This document shows, one piece after another, positions 21,821 to 32,212 of a stretch of DNA of 64,000 bases (position 1 is the stretch's first letter; each line of letters opens with the position of its first letter). The notes beneath the pieces were generated by a model. That model made no database searches and was not told where the DNA came from. It worked only from the letters and a program-made list of their open reading frames with translations. Made by a program: the position numbers and the translations under genes. The stretch is from Rhodosporidiobolus odoratus (Eukaryota; Basidiomycota; Microbotryomycetes; Sporidiobolales; Sporidiobolaceae), in contig JAOANU010000003.1 in assembly GCA_034387635.1 (NCBI GenBank), positions 992,001 to 1,056,000 on the forward strand, read 5' to 3'.

Positions 21821-24498
21821 ATGCCACCCAAGACTCGACAATCAGTCTTTGCTGGCGTCGTAGTCCCCTCCCTCCACTCTCTCCGTTCTTCCACTCGACC
21901 GACTCAATCAACATCAACCGCAACAAACAATCAACCCAAACCATCTCAGTCAACCCGAGCTGCCACACTCAGGAGCGCCAACAATCTGCAACAACCGTAC
22001 CCAACTCCCCAATCACCCGTTCGCGCCCAAGTGAGCGATCAAGAGTCTAGCAGCGATGAGGAGGAAACCGCAGCTGAAGTAGCCGCCTTCCTCTCACCCA
22101 ACAAGCCCACTCACCATACGAGGGGTCCTCACGAGCAGGGGGAGGGCGACGGAGAGGATCAAAACGAAGGTCAGCTCGCCGAAGGGGAGAAGGCGCAAGG
22201 AACAGACGACGATCAACACGCTTCGGCACCCGCGCCGAGCCGCTCGCCCCGTGCCAAGAAGACGTACGCCCGGAAGAAGACCACACGGGGGAGGGTGAAG
22301 GCTCCGAGACCTGAGCCTGAGCCGCAAGAGGAGGAGCACTCCGAAGAGCAGGATCAGGATGAAGAAGAGGCGCAGGGCGAAGACCAGGAACGGACAGCAA
22401 CAGCTGACGAGATGGACGAGGAAGATCAACTCGAAGCGTCTGACGCGAGAGATGAAGCCGGTGATGGGAACAGTCAAGATGTAGCAGGGGACGCGTATCA
22501 ACCGCCGGAAGAAGACCAGGATGAGGACGACGACGAGTCTGCCGCTCCTCCAGCGGCTCAAACAGAGAAGGGCAAGCAGAAGAACAAGAAGCGTCCCTCT
22601 GCTTCCGCCGCCGCCCAGAAGTCCCCTCGCAAACAGCCTCGCACCTCGACTCGCCACTCTCAGCCTTCTCAATCCCGTTCTCGCCCTTCGCCCGAGAGCG
22701 AAGCCGACGCTGAAGGCAACGGTTTGTTCTCCGGCCTTCGAGGTGGCTCAATCGAGCCCCTCTCGAGCGACGACGACGACCGGTTCATTCCGGCCGAAGG
22801 GAAAATCGATGAGCAGTTTCCGCCGAAACTGTTCATGCGACCTTGTCTGCGACGCGATGGTTGGGTGCCCGAGAGGATTTGGCTACACAATGTGGACTGG
22901 GAGGAAGGAGAGAGGAAGAAGTGGACCGGCTTTGTCAGAGTATGTTCGGCTTCTCTTTCGTTCGACGTCCTTGTTCTCGTACTCATGCCTTCTCTCCCGC
23001 ACCATATAGAACGAGGGCGGAATCCTCGTTAAGAAACCGCGCTTTGGCGTAACTGCCGTGCTGCCTGGCCTGTATCGACCTGAATACCCAGAGGCATACC
23101 GCATCGCAGCCGAAGCGGGTGCGCAATTCGTCCTTTCCCCCTCTTTCCTCACATGTTGATTTTCCCTCCGGGCGCAGGCGCAACCTTGAAAGCTCGCTAC
23201 TGGCTCGAATGCCTCTACAGCGTCAGCCGTCGAGAAGGTCGACGCCGTTTCTCCGTCGAAGAAGAAGTCAACTTCCGAGCTCATCCCCCTCCGAAACCCC
23301 CGCCGGCGTTCCTCACCAAACAAGAACTGGCCGAGTTTGGACAGGTATGGATGCGGTGGAAGAATGCACAGGATCGGTGGGTCAGTAAGGAGAGGATGTT
23401 TGAACTGATGCAGGAGAAGTTTTTTGATGGCGTGCGTTCCGCAACATCCGGCTTGGGTCTTCCCTTGCTTCCATTTCGATTGACAGCGCTGACGTCCTCT
23501 TTCGTTGCGAACGCAGACGAGTCGGACTCTGGCCTCGGGGTACAGTCGTTTGTTCGAGGCCCTGGAAGAGCAGATCGAGCAGGAGGCGCAGCGAATCCGA
23601 CGAGCCGAGGAGGAAGAAGAGGAGGCTTGGCGGAGGGATCGGGCGAGGGAGCGCGAGGAGGAAGAGGAGGAGGAGGAGTCTGGCCTGGAGCTGGAAGAGG
23701 AGGAGAGGCCGAGGAAGAGAAAGAAGACGAGGGCGGGGGACCAGCCAGCGAACGAAAAGAACAAGGGGAAAGGACGAGTGAGCCCCTTTTCCGTTCTCGA
23801 AACTTGCTGCCAATTCTACAGCTCATGCTCTCTCTCGATGGAAATAGCTCCTCTTCCCTTCGAGCTCTGATGAAGACCTCGACGACGACCTCCCGGAGCC
23901 TTACGCTACCCAGTCACATTCCACTCAAGGGTCCCGTTCAACCTCTGCTCGAGTCGCCGGTTCATCCCAGTCAAAGCGGAAACGCCGGACGCCTCCTGCA
24001 TCAACGTCTTTGTTCCGAGACCACGAATACAAAGCCTTCTCAGACCAAGATGCCGCAGCCTTTGACTCCAACTTCGACTCGACCCTCTCTCACCTAGCCG
24101 CGCGCTACTCCTTCCCCGTCACACTAGTCAAGCAGATGAGCGCAGCATGTTCACACTCCTTGACTTCGACCCGTCGACTGGTCGAGCTCCTCGATTCATT
24201 CTTTGTCGCAATCGACAAGAGACACGAAAAGAGCGCGAGAGGCCTGATGAAGAGGATGCAGGAGATGACCTGGACCGAGGAAGAAGATCAGGAGTTACTG
24301 AGGGGGCAAGGGGGGGAGGATGGCGAAGGGGAAGAGGATGGAGATTTGGAGAATAAGAGTGAAGGGGAATGCGAAGAGCGAAGGCGGTTCCTTGCTGAAC
24401 GGAGTTTGGAGGGCGTGCAGGAGGGGAGGTGGTGGCCCAGTCTCAAAGTGTTGAATCGGCTGCATATGGAACATAAGGAGCGGCTTCATCGGAAGTAA
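21821..24498 (+). CDS. BRCT-domain nuclear protein, Rap1-like candidate
   Basis: Starts MPPKTRQSVFAGVVVPSLHS. The first 330 residues are low complexity: Ser/Thr/Gln-rich, then acidic blocks alternating with basic nuclear-localisation-like runs (RAKKTYARKKTTRGRVKAP, KGKQKNKKRPSAS). A BRCT-like fold follows over three exons: RIWLHNVDWEEGERKKW, NEGGILVKKPRFGVTAVLPG, AYRIAAEAG and ATLKARYWLECLYSVSRREG. A helical segment (ELAEFGQVWMRWKNAQDRW) and a long Glu/Arg coiled coil come next. The C-terminal region (AAFDSNFDSTLSHLAARYSF, PVTLVKQMSAACSHSLTSTR) resembles the Rap1 C-terminal RCT helices and is followed by MTWTEEEDQELLRG. The stop is at 24498. BRCT plus RCT-like order suggests a telomere Rap1 relative, but the central Myb domain of Rap1 is not obvious. 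Other BRCT proteins remain possible. Confidence 0.7.
23604..23715 (+). repeat. GAG/GAA-rich repeat coding an acidic coiled coil
   Basis: Runs of GAGGAGGAAGAG units encode the Glu-rich coiled coil of the BRCT protein. In frame. Confidence 0.6.
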
Positions 24499-24887
24499 TG
24501 CCATTGTTTGTGTCCGTCTTCCTGTGTTGCCCCTGCCATCCCTGAGCGAGGTTCGCTACGCGGCTAACTAATGGGCTGCAGAAGCGGAGAGGTAGAAAAG
24601 CATACTCTGCGACGCCTCAATGCTCTCGGCCAGGACAAGGCGGACGGGTTCACCCTCCGCCTTGCCCATCGCCAGGTCCAACTAGTTCAGCGCAGCACAT
24701 CCATTCTCTCTCCATGATAATCCCGTCGTCTCTGACTGGACTTTCGCTGGTCGAAGTTCTGGGAGCTCAGAGGCGTGATGCGCATAGACACATATTGCGA
24801 CGCCTGAATACTAAGCTGCCGTCTGCGCGTCTGCATACGTCTTCGAATCTGACGGTTTCCTCCACCGACCCTACACAGCGCAACAAG
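24499..24887. other. Intergenic between convergent genes
   Basis: 3' regions of the BRCT and methyltransferase genes. Frames on the plus strand from 24714 run antisense into the methyltransferase's last exons and are not supported. Confidence 0.45.
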
Positions 24888-26696
24888 TCAGCCCCCGGAA
24901 CCCTCTCGTCTCTTTGGCCGCACAAACTACACGCGTGCCAGAGATTTCTCGGGGTGGAGAGAGAACAGGTGCAAAAAAAAAACGCACCTGCAACCAAACC
25001 CTCATCATCTTCAATTGCCTCTTCCGATTCAGCAACAACCTTCGATCGATTCCGAGTTGGAGGAGGTCCAACCTGTACGATGTTAGGGTTTCCCCAAGTT
25101 TGACTTTGTCAGAGGCAGAGAGGGCGGCGGCAGATTCGGGAGAGGGGGGAAAGGTGGAGGTGGTGGATGAGGTGGAAGTGGTGAGAGCGCCAGAAGGGGA
25201 TTCAATCGAGACGATGGTGGTTGTTAGGGTGTCAGTCGAGGGGGCTGTTGAGTCGACGGTTGATGAAGAGGGGGCTTTTGAGTCGGTAGCTGTTGAACTG
25301 ATGGGTGTTGAGTCTGAAGCTGTTGGATCGGCAGCTGGTGAGGCTGAAGCTGTTGACTGCGAGGCTGTTGAAGCGGGAAGTGTTGAGGCGCCAGGTGTTG
25401 AAGACGAAGTGGACGAGCGGTTGACGCCGCCAAACAGATAGACAAGCTCGTCTTCAGGATGACACGAGCGCGGTCAGTCTACTGCTGAGGTTGAGCGGCA
25501 GAGAAGGCGGTGTAAGGCGGCTCACCTCGCTCAAAGAAGTAAACCCTCGTATTGTCCCCTCGCACATACAACCCATCCTGCATGTACCGATTGGCCTTGA
25601 ACCGCAATTGCGCTAGATCGTTTCGTCCGTAATCACGGAAGAGAAGAACGCCGCCCGGTTTCAGCATCTGCGAGGCTCAGAAGTTGGTTAGCCTTCTCAG
25701 CTCGGGAGATGCTTAAAGAGGACGGGGCGTACTCGCCAAGCGTTCTCAACGGCCCGTGGCCACTCGTCCGGGTGTAGGGCAGAGAGGACGAAGATCATGG
25801 TGAGGACGTCGACAGATTGAGGTGGAACGGTAGGAGGAGGGCCGGAAGGAGAGGAGAGATCCCAGACGTCGCAAGTGAGGTGCTTTGGGTCAAACGACTC
25901 GTGTCCCTGTGTGAGCACGATGAGTCAATATCCAGTGTGTATAAGGCTTAGGCAGACAGGCTGCGCACTCGTACGACCGCAACCGCTTCCTTCGAGTAAT
26001 CGTAGCCGTGCAGATCCAGCTTGGGGTTCTGGTTCGCGGCAAGAAGGGGGAACAAGGTGCTACCGTTTCCGCACCCGATCTCAACAATGCGTTTCGGGCC
26101 AGCCTGTGCGGACCAGAAAACGCTGAGTTGGTCTGAACGACGTGAGAAAGAAACCGAGAAGCGGGAAGACGCACCTCTGTCTCCAAGCACTGTGCCAACT
26201 CTGGAAACTCTGTTTGTAGCCAGGCTCGGTCTTTGAAGAAGTTGTCCTTGTTGTGCTTGTAGAAGACGTCCCACTGCTTGGCCGGGTCGGCATTAAACTC
26301 GTCCTGGAGGTGTCGCGGCACCGGCGAGTTGCGCTGTTTCTCGAGGGCGGCTCGGGCGAACTCTTCCTCCGCCGGACCCCACTCGACCTGATCCCTGTGT
26401 ACGACAGGACAAGTGTCAGCGGAGTGCGGTGAAGGATGTTCGGGAGGAGGGACAGAGACGAACCAGGCGTTGTGAGACCATGGATCGTGATCGGCGGTAA
26501 GGAAGCGACCGCCATTTCTCGAGGGAGCACCTTGGATGAGTTCCTCAGCGACGAGTTCATCCGCGAGAGCCTGGCGAGTTTGTCGTTTACCGGAAAGAGG
26601 GGCAGATGGGGAGGTGGTGGAACGAGAGGGGATGGCTTCTTGAAGGGACAGGTCGCCTATAGAAAGTTGTTGGGGATCGTCCTGGATGCTAGCCAT
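24888..26696 (-). CDS. tRNA N3-methylcytidine methyltransferase (METTL2/Trm140 family)
   Basis: SAM-dependent enzyme that makes m3C32 in the anticodon loop of Thr/Ser-type tRNAs (family knowledge). The start at 26696 gives [20 protein letters not shown]. The family N-terminal motif is [20 protein letters not shown] with [19 protein letters not shown]. The SAM-binding motif is [19 protein letters not shown], then [20 protein letters not shown] and [19 protein letters not shown]. The later fold shows [37 protein letters not shown], then a Ser/Thr/Ala-rich insertion of about 110 residues. The conserved end follows: [20 protein letters not shown] and [18 protein letters not shown]. The last junction (GTGCGTTTTT...CGTGTAG) gives the stop at 24888. 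The ABP140-type actin-binding extension of budding yeast is absent. Confidence 0.92.
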
Positions 26697-26915
26697 GCTG
26701 AATGAGATAGATCCAGCGAGTACTGCAGGCAGACTTGGATGAGAGCTTTCTCTTCGAGGTTGATCGCGTTCTCAGTGTCGTCGTACAGCTCATTCTTATC
26801 TATAGACTTGTACAGAGCTCCGAATAGCCTACTTGGGATCCGCCAAGCAAGTCTGCACCCTCTCACTCTCGCTCTATCGTAGACTGTGATCTGACTCTTT
26901 TATTGCTGCAGTTGA
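26697..26915. promoter_or_regulatory. Divergent promoter, m3C methyltransferase / C1-THF synthase
   Basis: 219 bp between the methyltransferase ATG and the first ATG of C1-THF synthase. If the shorter C1-THF form has its own transcript start, it would lie between 26916 and 27089. Confidence 0.45.
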
Positions 26916-29900
26916 ATGCTTCGTCTCTTGCGATCAACCAGGCCACGCCAGTATCACCAGACCAGTACTGCCCGCCTGACACTCTCTACTACCACTGCTA
27001 CACCCTCCTACACCGCGCTCAATACTCCCACGCTCACTTGCCCAGTCCTCCGCTTCTCTCCTCCCCGCAACTCTCGTCAACTCGGTACAATGTCAACCTC
27101 GGAATCTCACCAGGGTGCACAGCTCGTGGATGGAAGCGCTACCGCTCTGTATGCCATACTTCTACTCCGTGATAACCCGACATTGTTGACCTTCCCCACT
27201 CCCCCTCCCCAGCGCACTTCGTCAGGGTATCGCAGCCCGCATCGCAGACAAGCAGGCCCAGTTCCCTCGCTTTGCCCCTCACCTTGCCATCATCCAGCAG
27301 GGCGCCCGCTCCGACTCGTCCACCTATGTCAAGATGAAGCTCAAGGCCGCCGCCGAGGCCGGCATAAAGTGCACCCTCGTCGTCCTAGGCGGTCCCGAGG
27401 AAGGCATCTCCGAAAACGAAGTCATGGCCGAGGTTGAACGCCTCAACGCAGACGACGACGTTCACGGCATTATCGTTCAGCTCCCGCTTTCCGACGACAT
27501 CGGCAGGGAGGGAGAACGCCGGATTACCGAGGCAGTCTCGCCGGAGAAGGACGTCGACGGGTGCGTTACAGCTGTACTGTCGACACAAAATCTCACTAAC
27601 GGCTCGGACTGGACAGCTTCCATGCCTACAACATCGGTCTTCTCTCTTCCCGCGCGTCCGCTCCTCTTTTCGCCCCCTGCACTCCTGCCGGTGTCATGCT
27701 CCTCCTCGAGTCGACTGGCATCGACATCGCTGGCAAGCACGCTGTGGTCCTCGGTCGCTCCGACATCGTTGGCTCGCCCGTCTGCGCTCTCCTCCGTCGC
27801 AAGGATGCGACCGTCACCCAGTGCCACTCTCGCACCGCCAACCTCGAAGAGCTCGTTCGTCTTCCACTAGACTCGACAATACTGCTTCTGACGAGCTGTG
27901 CCATTGCAGGTCAAGCAAGCCGACATCCTCGTCGCCGCCATTGGCCAACCTCGCTTCGTGCAGGGTTCGTGGATCAAGCCCGGAGCGGTCGTCATTGACG
28001 TCGGTACCAACTTCATCGCCGGTATGTTCTCTCCTTCTTTCGTACCTAGAGCGACGCTGACCTGCCTTTGTGCAGATGCTACCCGCAAGTCTGGTTCCCG
28101 TCTCGTCGGAGATGTCGACTTCGATTCAGCCCGTCAGGTCGCTTCCCACATCACGCCCGTCCCGGGAGGTGTCGGGCCCATGACTGTCGCCATGTTGATG
28201 GAGAACACGGTCATTTCGGCTCAGCGTCTCCTCGAGAAGAGCCAACAGCGGACCATCAAGCCTTTGAAGCTTGTCTGCAAGAAGGATGTCCCGAGGTACG
28301 TTTCCCTACCTTCCGCACACACTGACCTGTGCTGCGCAGCGAAACTCATCAGCTGCTTGCCCGCAGCGATATCGAGATCGCCAAGTCGCAGACCCCCAAA
28401 CCCATCGACGTTGTCGCCGCTGAATGCGGTATCCCAGCAAAGGATCTCGAGTTGTACGGTCGCAACAAGGCCAAGGTCAAGCTCGAGGTGCTCGATTCGC
28501 TCAAGCACCGAAAGTACGTTCCGTTCGCTTTCGCCTGGTAGCTTCTCGCGCAGCATAGACTCATTGACTTGACACATGTAGGGACGGCAAGTACATCGTC
28601 GTCGCCGGTATCACCCCGACCCCGCTCGGCGAGGGCAAGTCGACCACCACCATCGGTCTCGTCCAGGCTCTTGGCGCTCACCTCGGTAAGACTGCCTACG
28701 CCTGCGTTCGCCAGCCCTCTCAGGGTCCCACCTTCGGCATCAAGGGCGGTGCCGCCGGCGGTGGCTACTCCCAAGTCATCCCCATGGACGAGTTCAACCT
28801 CAACCTCACCGATATCCACCATACGACCGCGGCGAACAATCTCCTTGCCGCCGCTATCTCTGCCCGTTACTTCCACGAGTCAACCCAGACCGACAAGGCC
28901 CTCTTCAACCGTCTCTGCCCGCCCAAGAAGGGCGTCCGCACGTTCTCGCCCATCATGCTCAAGCGCCTTGAGAAGCTCGGCATCACAAAGACCAATCCGG
29001 ATGACCTGACTGACGAAGAGAAGAGCAAGTTTGCTCGCCTTGACATTGACCCGGAGAAGATTTCCTGGTGCGTTCCATGCTTTTACTATCGCCTGCCGTT
29101 CTCTCGCTGATGGAGCCCGTCCGACTCGCCATATTGCTGCAGGCGTCGCGTGGTCGACACCAACGACCGTTACCTTCGCAAAATCGTTACCGGTCTGGGT
29201 CCCGCCGAGAAGGGCTTGACGCTTGACACTGGCTTCGACATCGCCGTGGCCTCGGAGTGCATGGCTGTCCTCGCGCTCGCGACCTCCCTTAGCGACATGC
29301 GTGACCGTCTCGGCCGCATGGTCATTGGCGCGAGCAAGTCCGGCGTCCCCATCACCTGCGACGACATTGGTTGCACTGGGTCTCTCGCCATCCTCATGAA
29401 GGATGCGATCAAGCCCAACTTGATGCAGACGATGGAGGGTACCCCCGTCTTTGTTCACGCTGGTCCTTTCGCCAACATTGCCCACGGCAACTCGTCCATC
29501 GTCGCGGACAAGATCGCGCTCAAGCTCGCGGGTATCGAGCAGGGCGAGACGGATGACAAGAACGGCTACGTTGTCACCGAGGCTGGTTTCGGTGCCGACA
29601 TCGGGTGCGTTGCCCTCTCCTCTTATCCCTCATCCTGCTCCCTTGTCCTGACCTTCGCCACGTTGCTGCAGCATGGAGAAGTTTGTCAACATCAAGTGTC
29701 GCGCCTCGGGTCTCGTCCCCAACGCCGTGGTTCTCGTCGCCACCATCCGCGCTCTCAAGATGCACGGCGGCGGTCCCGAAGTCACGCCTGGCAAGCCTCT
29801 CCCCGAAGTCTACCTCAGCGAGAACCTCGACATCCTCGAGAAGGGCTGCTCCAACCTCGCCCGTCACATCGACAACGCAAAGAAGCTCGGCATCAAGGTC

Positions 29901-30649
29901 ATCGTCGCTGTCAACCGCTTCACCCATGACACGCCCGCCGAAATCGAGCTGGTCCGTAAGCTGGCCATGGAGGCTGGCGCTGACGCCGCTGTGCCCTGTA
30001 ACCACTGGGCTGAAGGTGGTCGTGGCGCGATCGAGCTTGGAGAGGCTGTCATTGCCGCGTGCAAAGAGCCCAACCCCTTCAAGTTCCTCTATGACCTCGA
30101 GCAGGTTCGGCAACTTCCCCTCTTCTACAGCATCGCTTCGCACTGACTCTGCGTGATCGTTCTCTGCGTATAGCCCATCAAGAACAAGATTGAGACCATC
30201 GCAAAAGAGATGTACGGCGCCGCGAGCGTTTCCTACTCGACCGAGGCGGAGGCCCAGATTGCGCGCTTTGAAGAGCAGGGCTACCGTGACCTCTCCATCT
30301 GCATGTCCAAGACGCACTTGTCATTCTCGGCGGATCCGTCGGCGAAGGGCGCGCCTACCGGTACATTCTTGTTTCACCTGCTCACCTCCCCAGTGCTCAC
30401 GCTGACTCAGTGTTGGTTCCACCTGTCCTTGCTTCTCCGTTACGCCCCACTTTCGCATCCCCCGCTGCCCTCGTACACGCTCGTCTAACAGGCTTCGACC
30501 TCCCTATCCGCGAGGTCGTCCTCGCCGCCGGCAGCGCCTTCCTCATCCCCCTCGTCGGAGAGATGAGCCGCATGCCCGGTCTGAGCACCCGTCCCGGTTT
30601 CTTTGACCATGTCCTTACCGACGAGGGAGAAATCATCGGTCTCTCCTAA
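26916..30649 (+). CDS. Trifunctional C1-tetrahydrofolate synthase
   Basis: Carries methylene-THF dehydrogenase, methenyl-THF cyclohydrolase and 10-formyl-THF synthetase, feeding purine, thymidylate and methionine synthesis. N-terminal dehydrogenase/cyclohydrolase: [20 protein letters not shown] (the Tyr-x3-Lys catalytic pair), [37 protein letters not shown] and [21 protein letters not shown]-terminal synthetase: [17 protein letters not shown] (ATP-binding loop), [60 protein letters not shown] and the end [16 protein letters not shown] with its stop at 30647-30649. About nine introns. The frame starts with an ATG at 26916 followed by 58 codons with no Asp or Glu and many Arg/Ser/Thr, typical of a mitochondrial presequence. 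A second in-frame ATG at 27090 ([15 protein letters not shown]) would give the cytosolic form. Yeasts such as S. cerevisiae use two genes (ADE3, MIS1) for this. Confidence 0.96.
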
Positions 30650-31205
30650 GCGACTCACTTGTTCTTCCCATGCCTATACTTCCGCATCTTCGCCCGCCCG
30701 CCCTACTTCCTGTCTAATCAGCTGCCAGCTTCAACGGTTGCGCCCTCTTCCCCTAACACCTAGTTCCTCCTTTTCTTCACTGTTCTTGCGCTTTGTTCTA
30801 TTCTTACGGTTTTTTTTTCGTCGCCTGTCCTGGATATCAAGTGCATGGGTACCTGTTGAGTAGATCAAGCGCTGAGAGCTCAACCTCTGTTCCGCATTTG
30901 CATTATTACCCTCGTGTTCCTCTTTTCCGCGTTTTGTGATGCCCGGCTACGTTGTCGAGCCCCGTCCTCCGTCGTACGTGCTCTGGGCGATCAGGCGGAC
31001 AGGGAGAGACGAGAGAATCTCACAGCGGACCAGCCAAAGGCCGACCATCAAGGCGTACTCACGGAGCAGGAGGGAAAGAACATACAAACGGCGGCACACC
31101 TCCTTTCCAAGGAAAGTAGGCGATCGTCCTTGGCCCAAGGCTCGGCAAATGGTAGCTGGGACTGTCGGACCCGCTACCTACCTGAAGCTCGAAAGCCGCG
31201 AGCAA
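30539..31205. repeat. Tandem duplication, copy 1 (667 bp)
   Basis: Begins inside the last exon of C1-THF synthase (TTCCTCATCCCC), includes the final 37 codons, the stop and about 550 bp downstream, and ends at GCGAGCAA. By eye it differs from copy 2 at six positions, about 99% identity. Left flank is the native gene. Confidence 0.95.
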
Positions 31206-31209
31206 CGAG

Positions 31210-31876
31210 TTCCTCATCCCCCTCGTTGGCGAGATGAGCCGCATGCCCGGTCTGAGCACCCGTCCCGGTTTCTTTGACCATGTCCTTACCGACGAGGGAG
31301 AAATCATCGGTCTCTCCTAAGCGACTCACTTGTTCTTCCCATGCCTATACTTCCGCATCTTCGCCCGCCCGCCCTACTTCCTGTCTAATCAGCTGCCAGC
31401 TTCAACGGTTGCGCCCTCTTCCCCTAACACCTAGTTCCTCCTTTTCTTCACTGTTCTTGCGCTTTGTTCTATTCTTACGGTTTTTTTTTCGTCGCCTGTC
31501 CTGGATATCAAGTGCATGGGTACCTGTTGAGTAGATCAAGCGCTGAGAGCTCAACCTCTGTTCCGCATTTGCATTATTACCCTCGTGTTCCTCTTTTCCG
31601 CGTTTTGTAATGCCCGGCTACGTTGTCGAGCCCCGTCCTCCGTCGTACGTGCTCTGGGCGATCAGGCGGACGGGGAGAGACGAGAGAATCTCACAGCGGA
31701 CCAGCCAAAGGCCGACTATCAAGGCGTACTCACGGAGCAGGAGGGAAAGAACATACAAACGGCGCCACACCTCCTTTCCAAGGAAAGTAGGCGATCGTCC
31801 TTGGCCCAAGGCTCGGCAAATGGTAGCTGGGACTGTCGGACCCGCTACCTACCTGAAGCTCGAAAGCCGCGAGCAA
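31210..31876. repeat. Tandem duplication, copy 2 (667 bp)
   Basis: Direct repeat of 30539-31205, same orientation, offset 671 bp. The four bases CGAG at 31206-31209 sit between the copies. It holds a headless tail of C1-THF synthase (31211-31320) that still reads in frame to the stop. Right flank continues as unique sequence (TCTCGCGCAAG). Confidence 0.95.
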
Positions 31877-32075
31877 TCTCGCGCAAGAAGAAGGCGGTTG
31901 ATCTTTCCGCAATGCTCCAGCTTCGCAGGTCAAATGTCGAGTCTTCGAATCGATCCCAACCCCTACATCTGACGGCAGGTCGGCGGTACTCGTTTCCGGA
32001 CGTTCTGGTAAGAAGCACGGCAAAATAAGTGGTTACTGCTCGATATAGTTCTACAGGAATTGATGTCAACAACAC
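31618..32075 (-). CDS. Possible small gene, unrecognised
   Basis: A minus-strand frame from 32075 (MLLTSIPVELYRAVTTYFAV) can be spliced over GTAGGTAGCG...GTCCCAG (near 31825-31855) in phase to LGQGRSPTFLGKEVWRRLY and a stop at 31618, giving about 140 residues with a leucine-rich helix. No family is recognised. Its 3' half lies in copy 2 of the tandem duplication, and copy 1 keeps the same 63-codon frame open (30947-31138) with a Trp-to-Cys and an Ile-to-Met change. The exon phase match and the layout, converging on C1-THF synthase, are the only support. It may be noncoding. Confidence 0.22.
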
Positions 32076-32212
32076 ATAGGCAGCTTCTCGCCAGCCTGAC
32101 AGAGCTATATACAGTCTAGTGGTTTAGAAGCAGTGTCAGTCCGCCGACCTGATCGAGAGAGGACTGAGGAACACGCACCTCCAAGAGGATTCGGACCTTC
32201 TCAACTAACTTC

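Noticed and set aside
22047..22751. Two long minus-strand frames antisense to the BRCT gene
   Set aside because: Products of the acidic, codon-biased sense strand read backwards; Leu/Arg-rich with no family.
28880..30317. Long minus-strand frames of about 200-250 codons across C1-THF synthase
   Set aside because: The sense strand has complete, conserved synthetase motifs here; the antisense frames are codon-bias shadows.
31274..31534. 86-codon frame identical to 30603-30863
   Set aside because: It is the duplicated C1-THF tail and 3' region read in another frame, not a gene pair.
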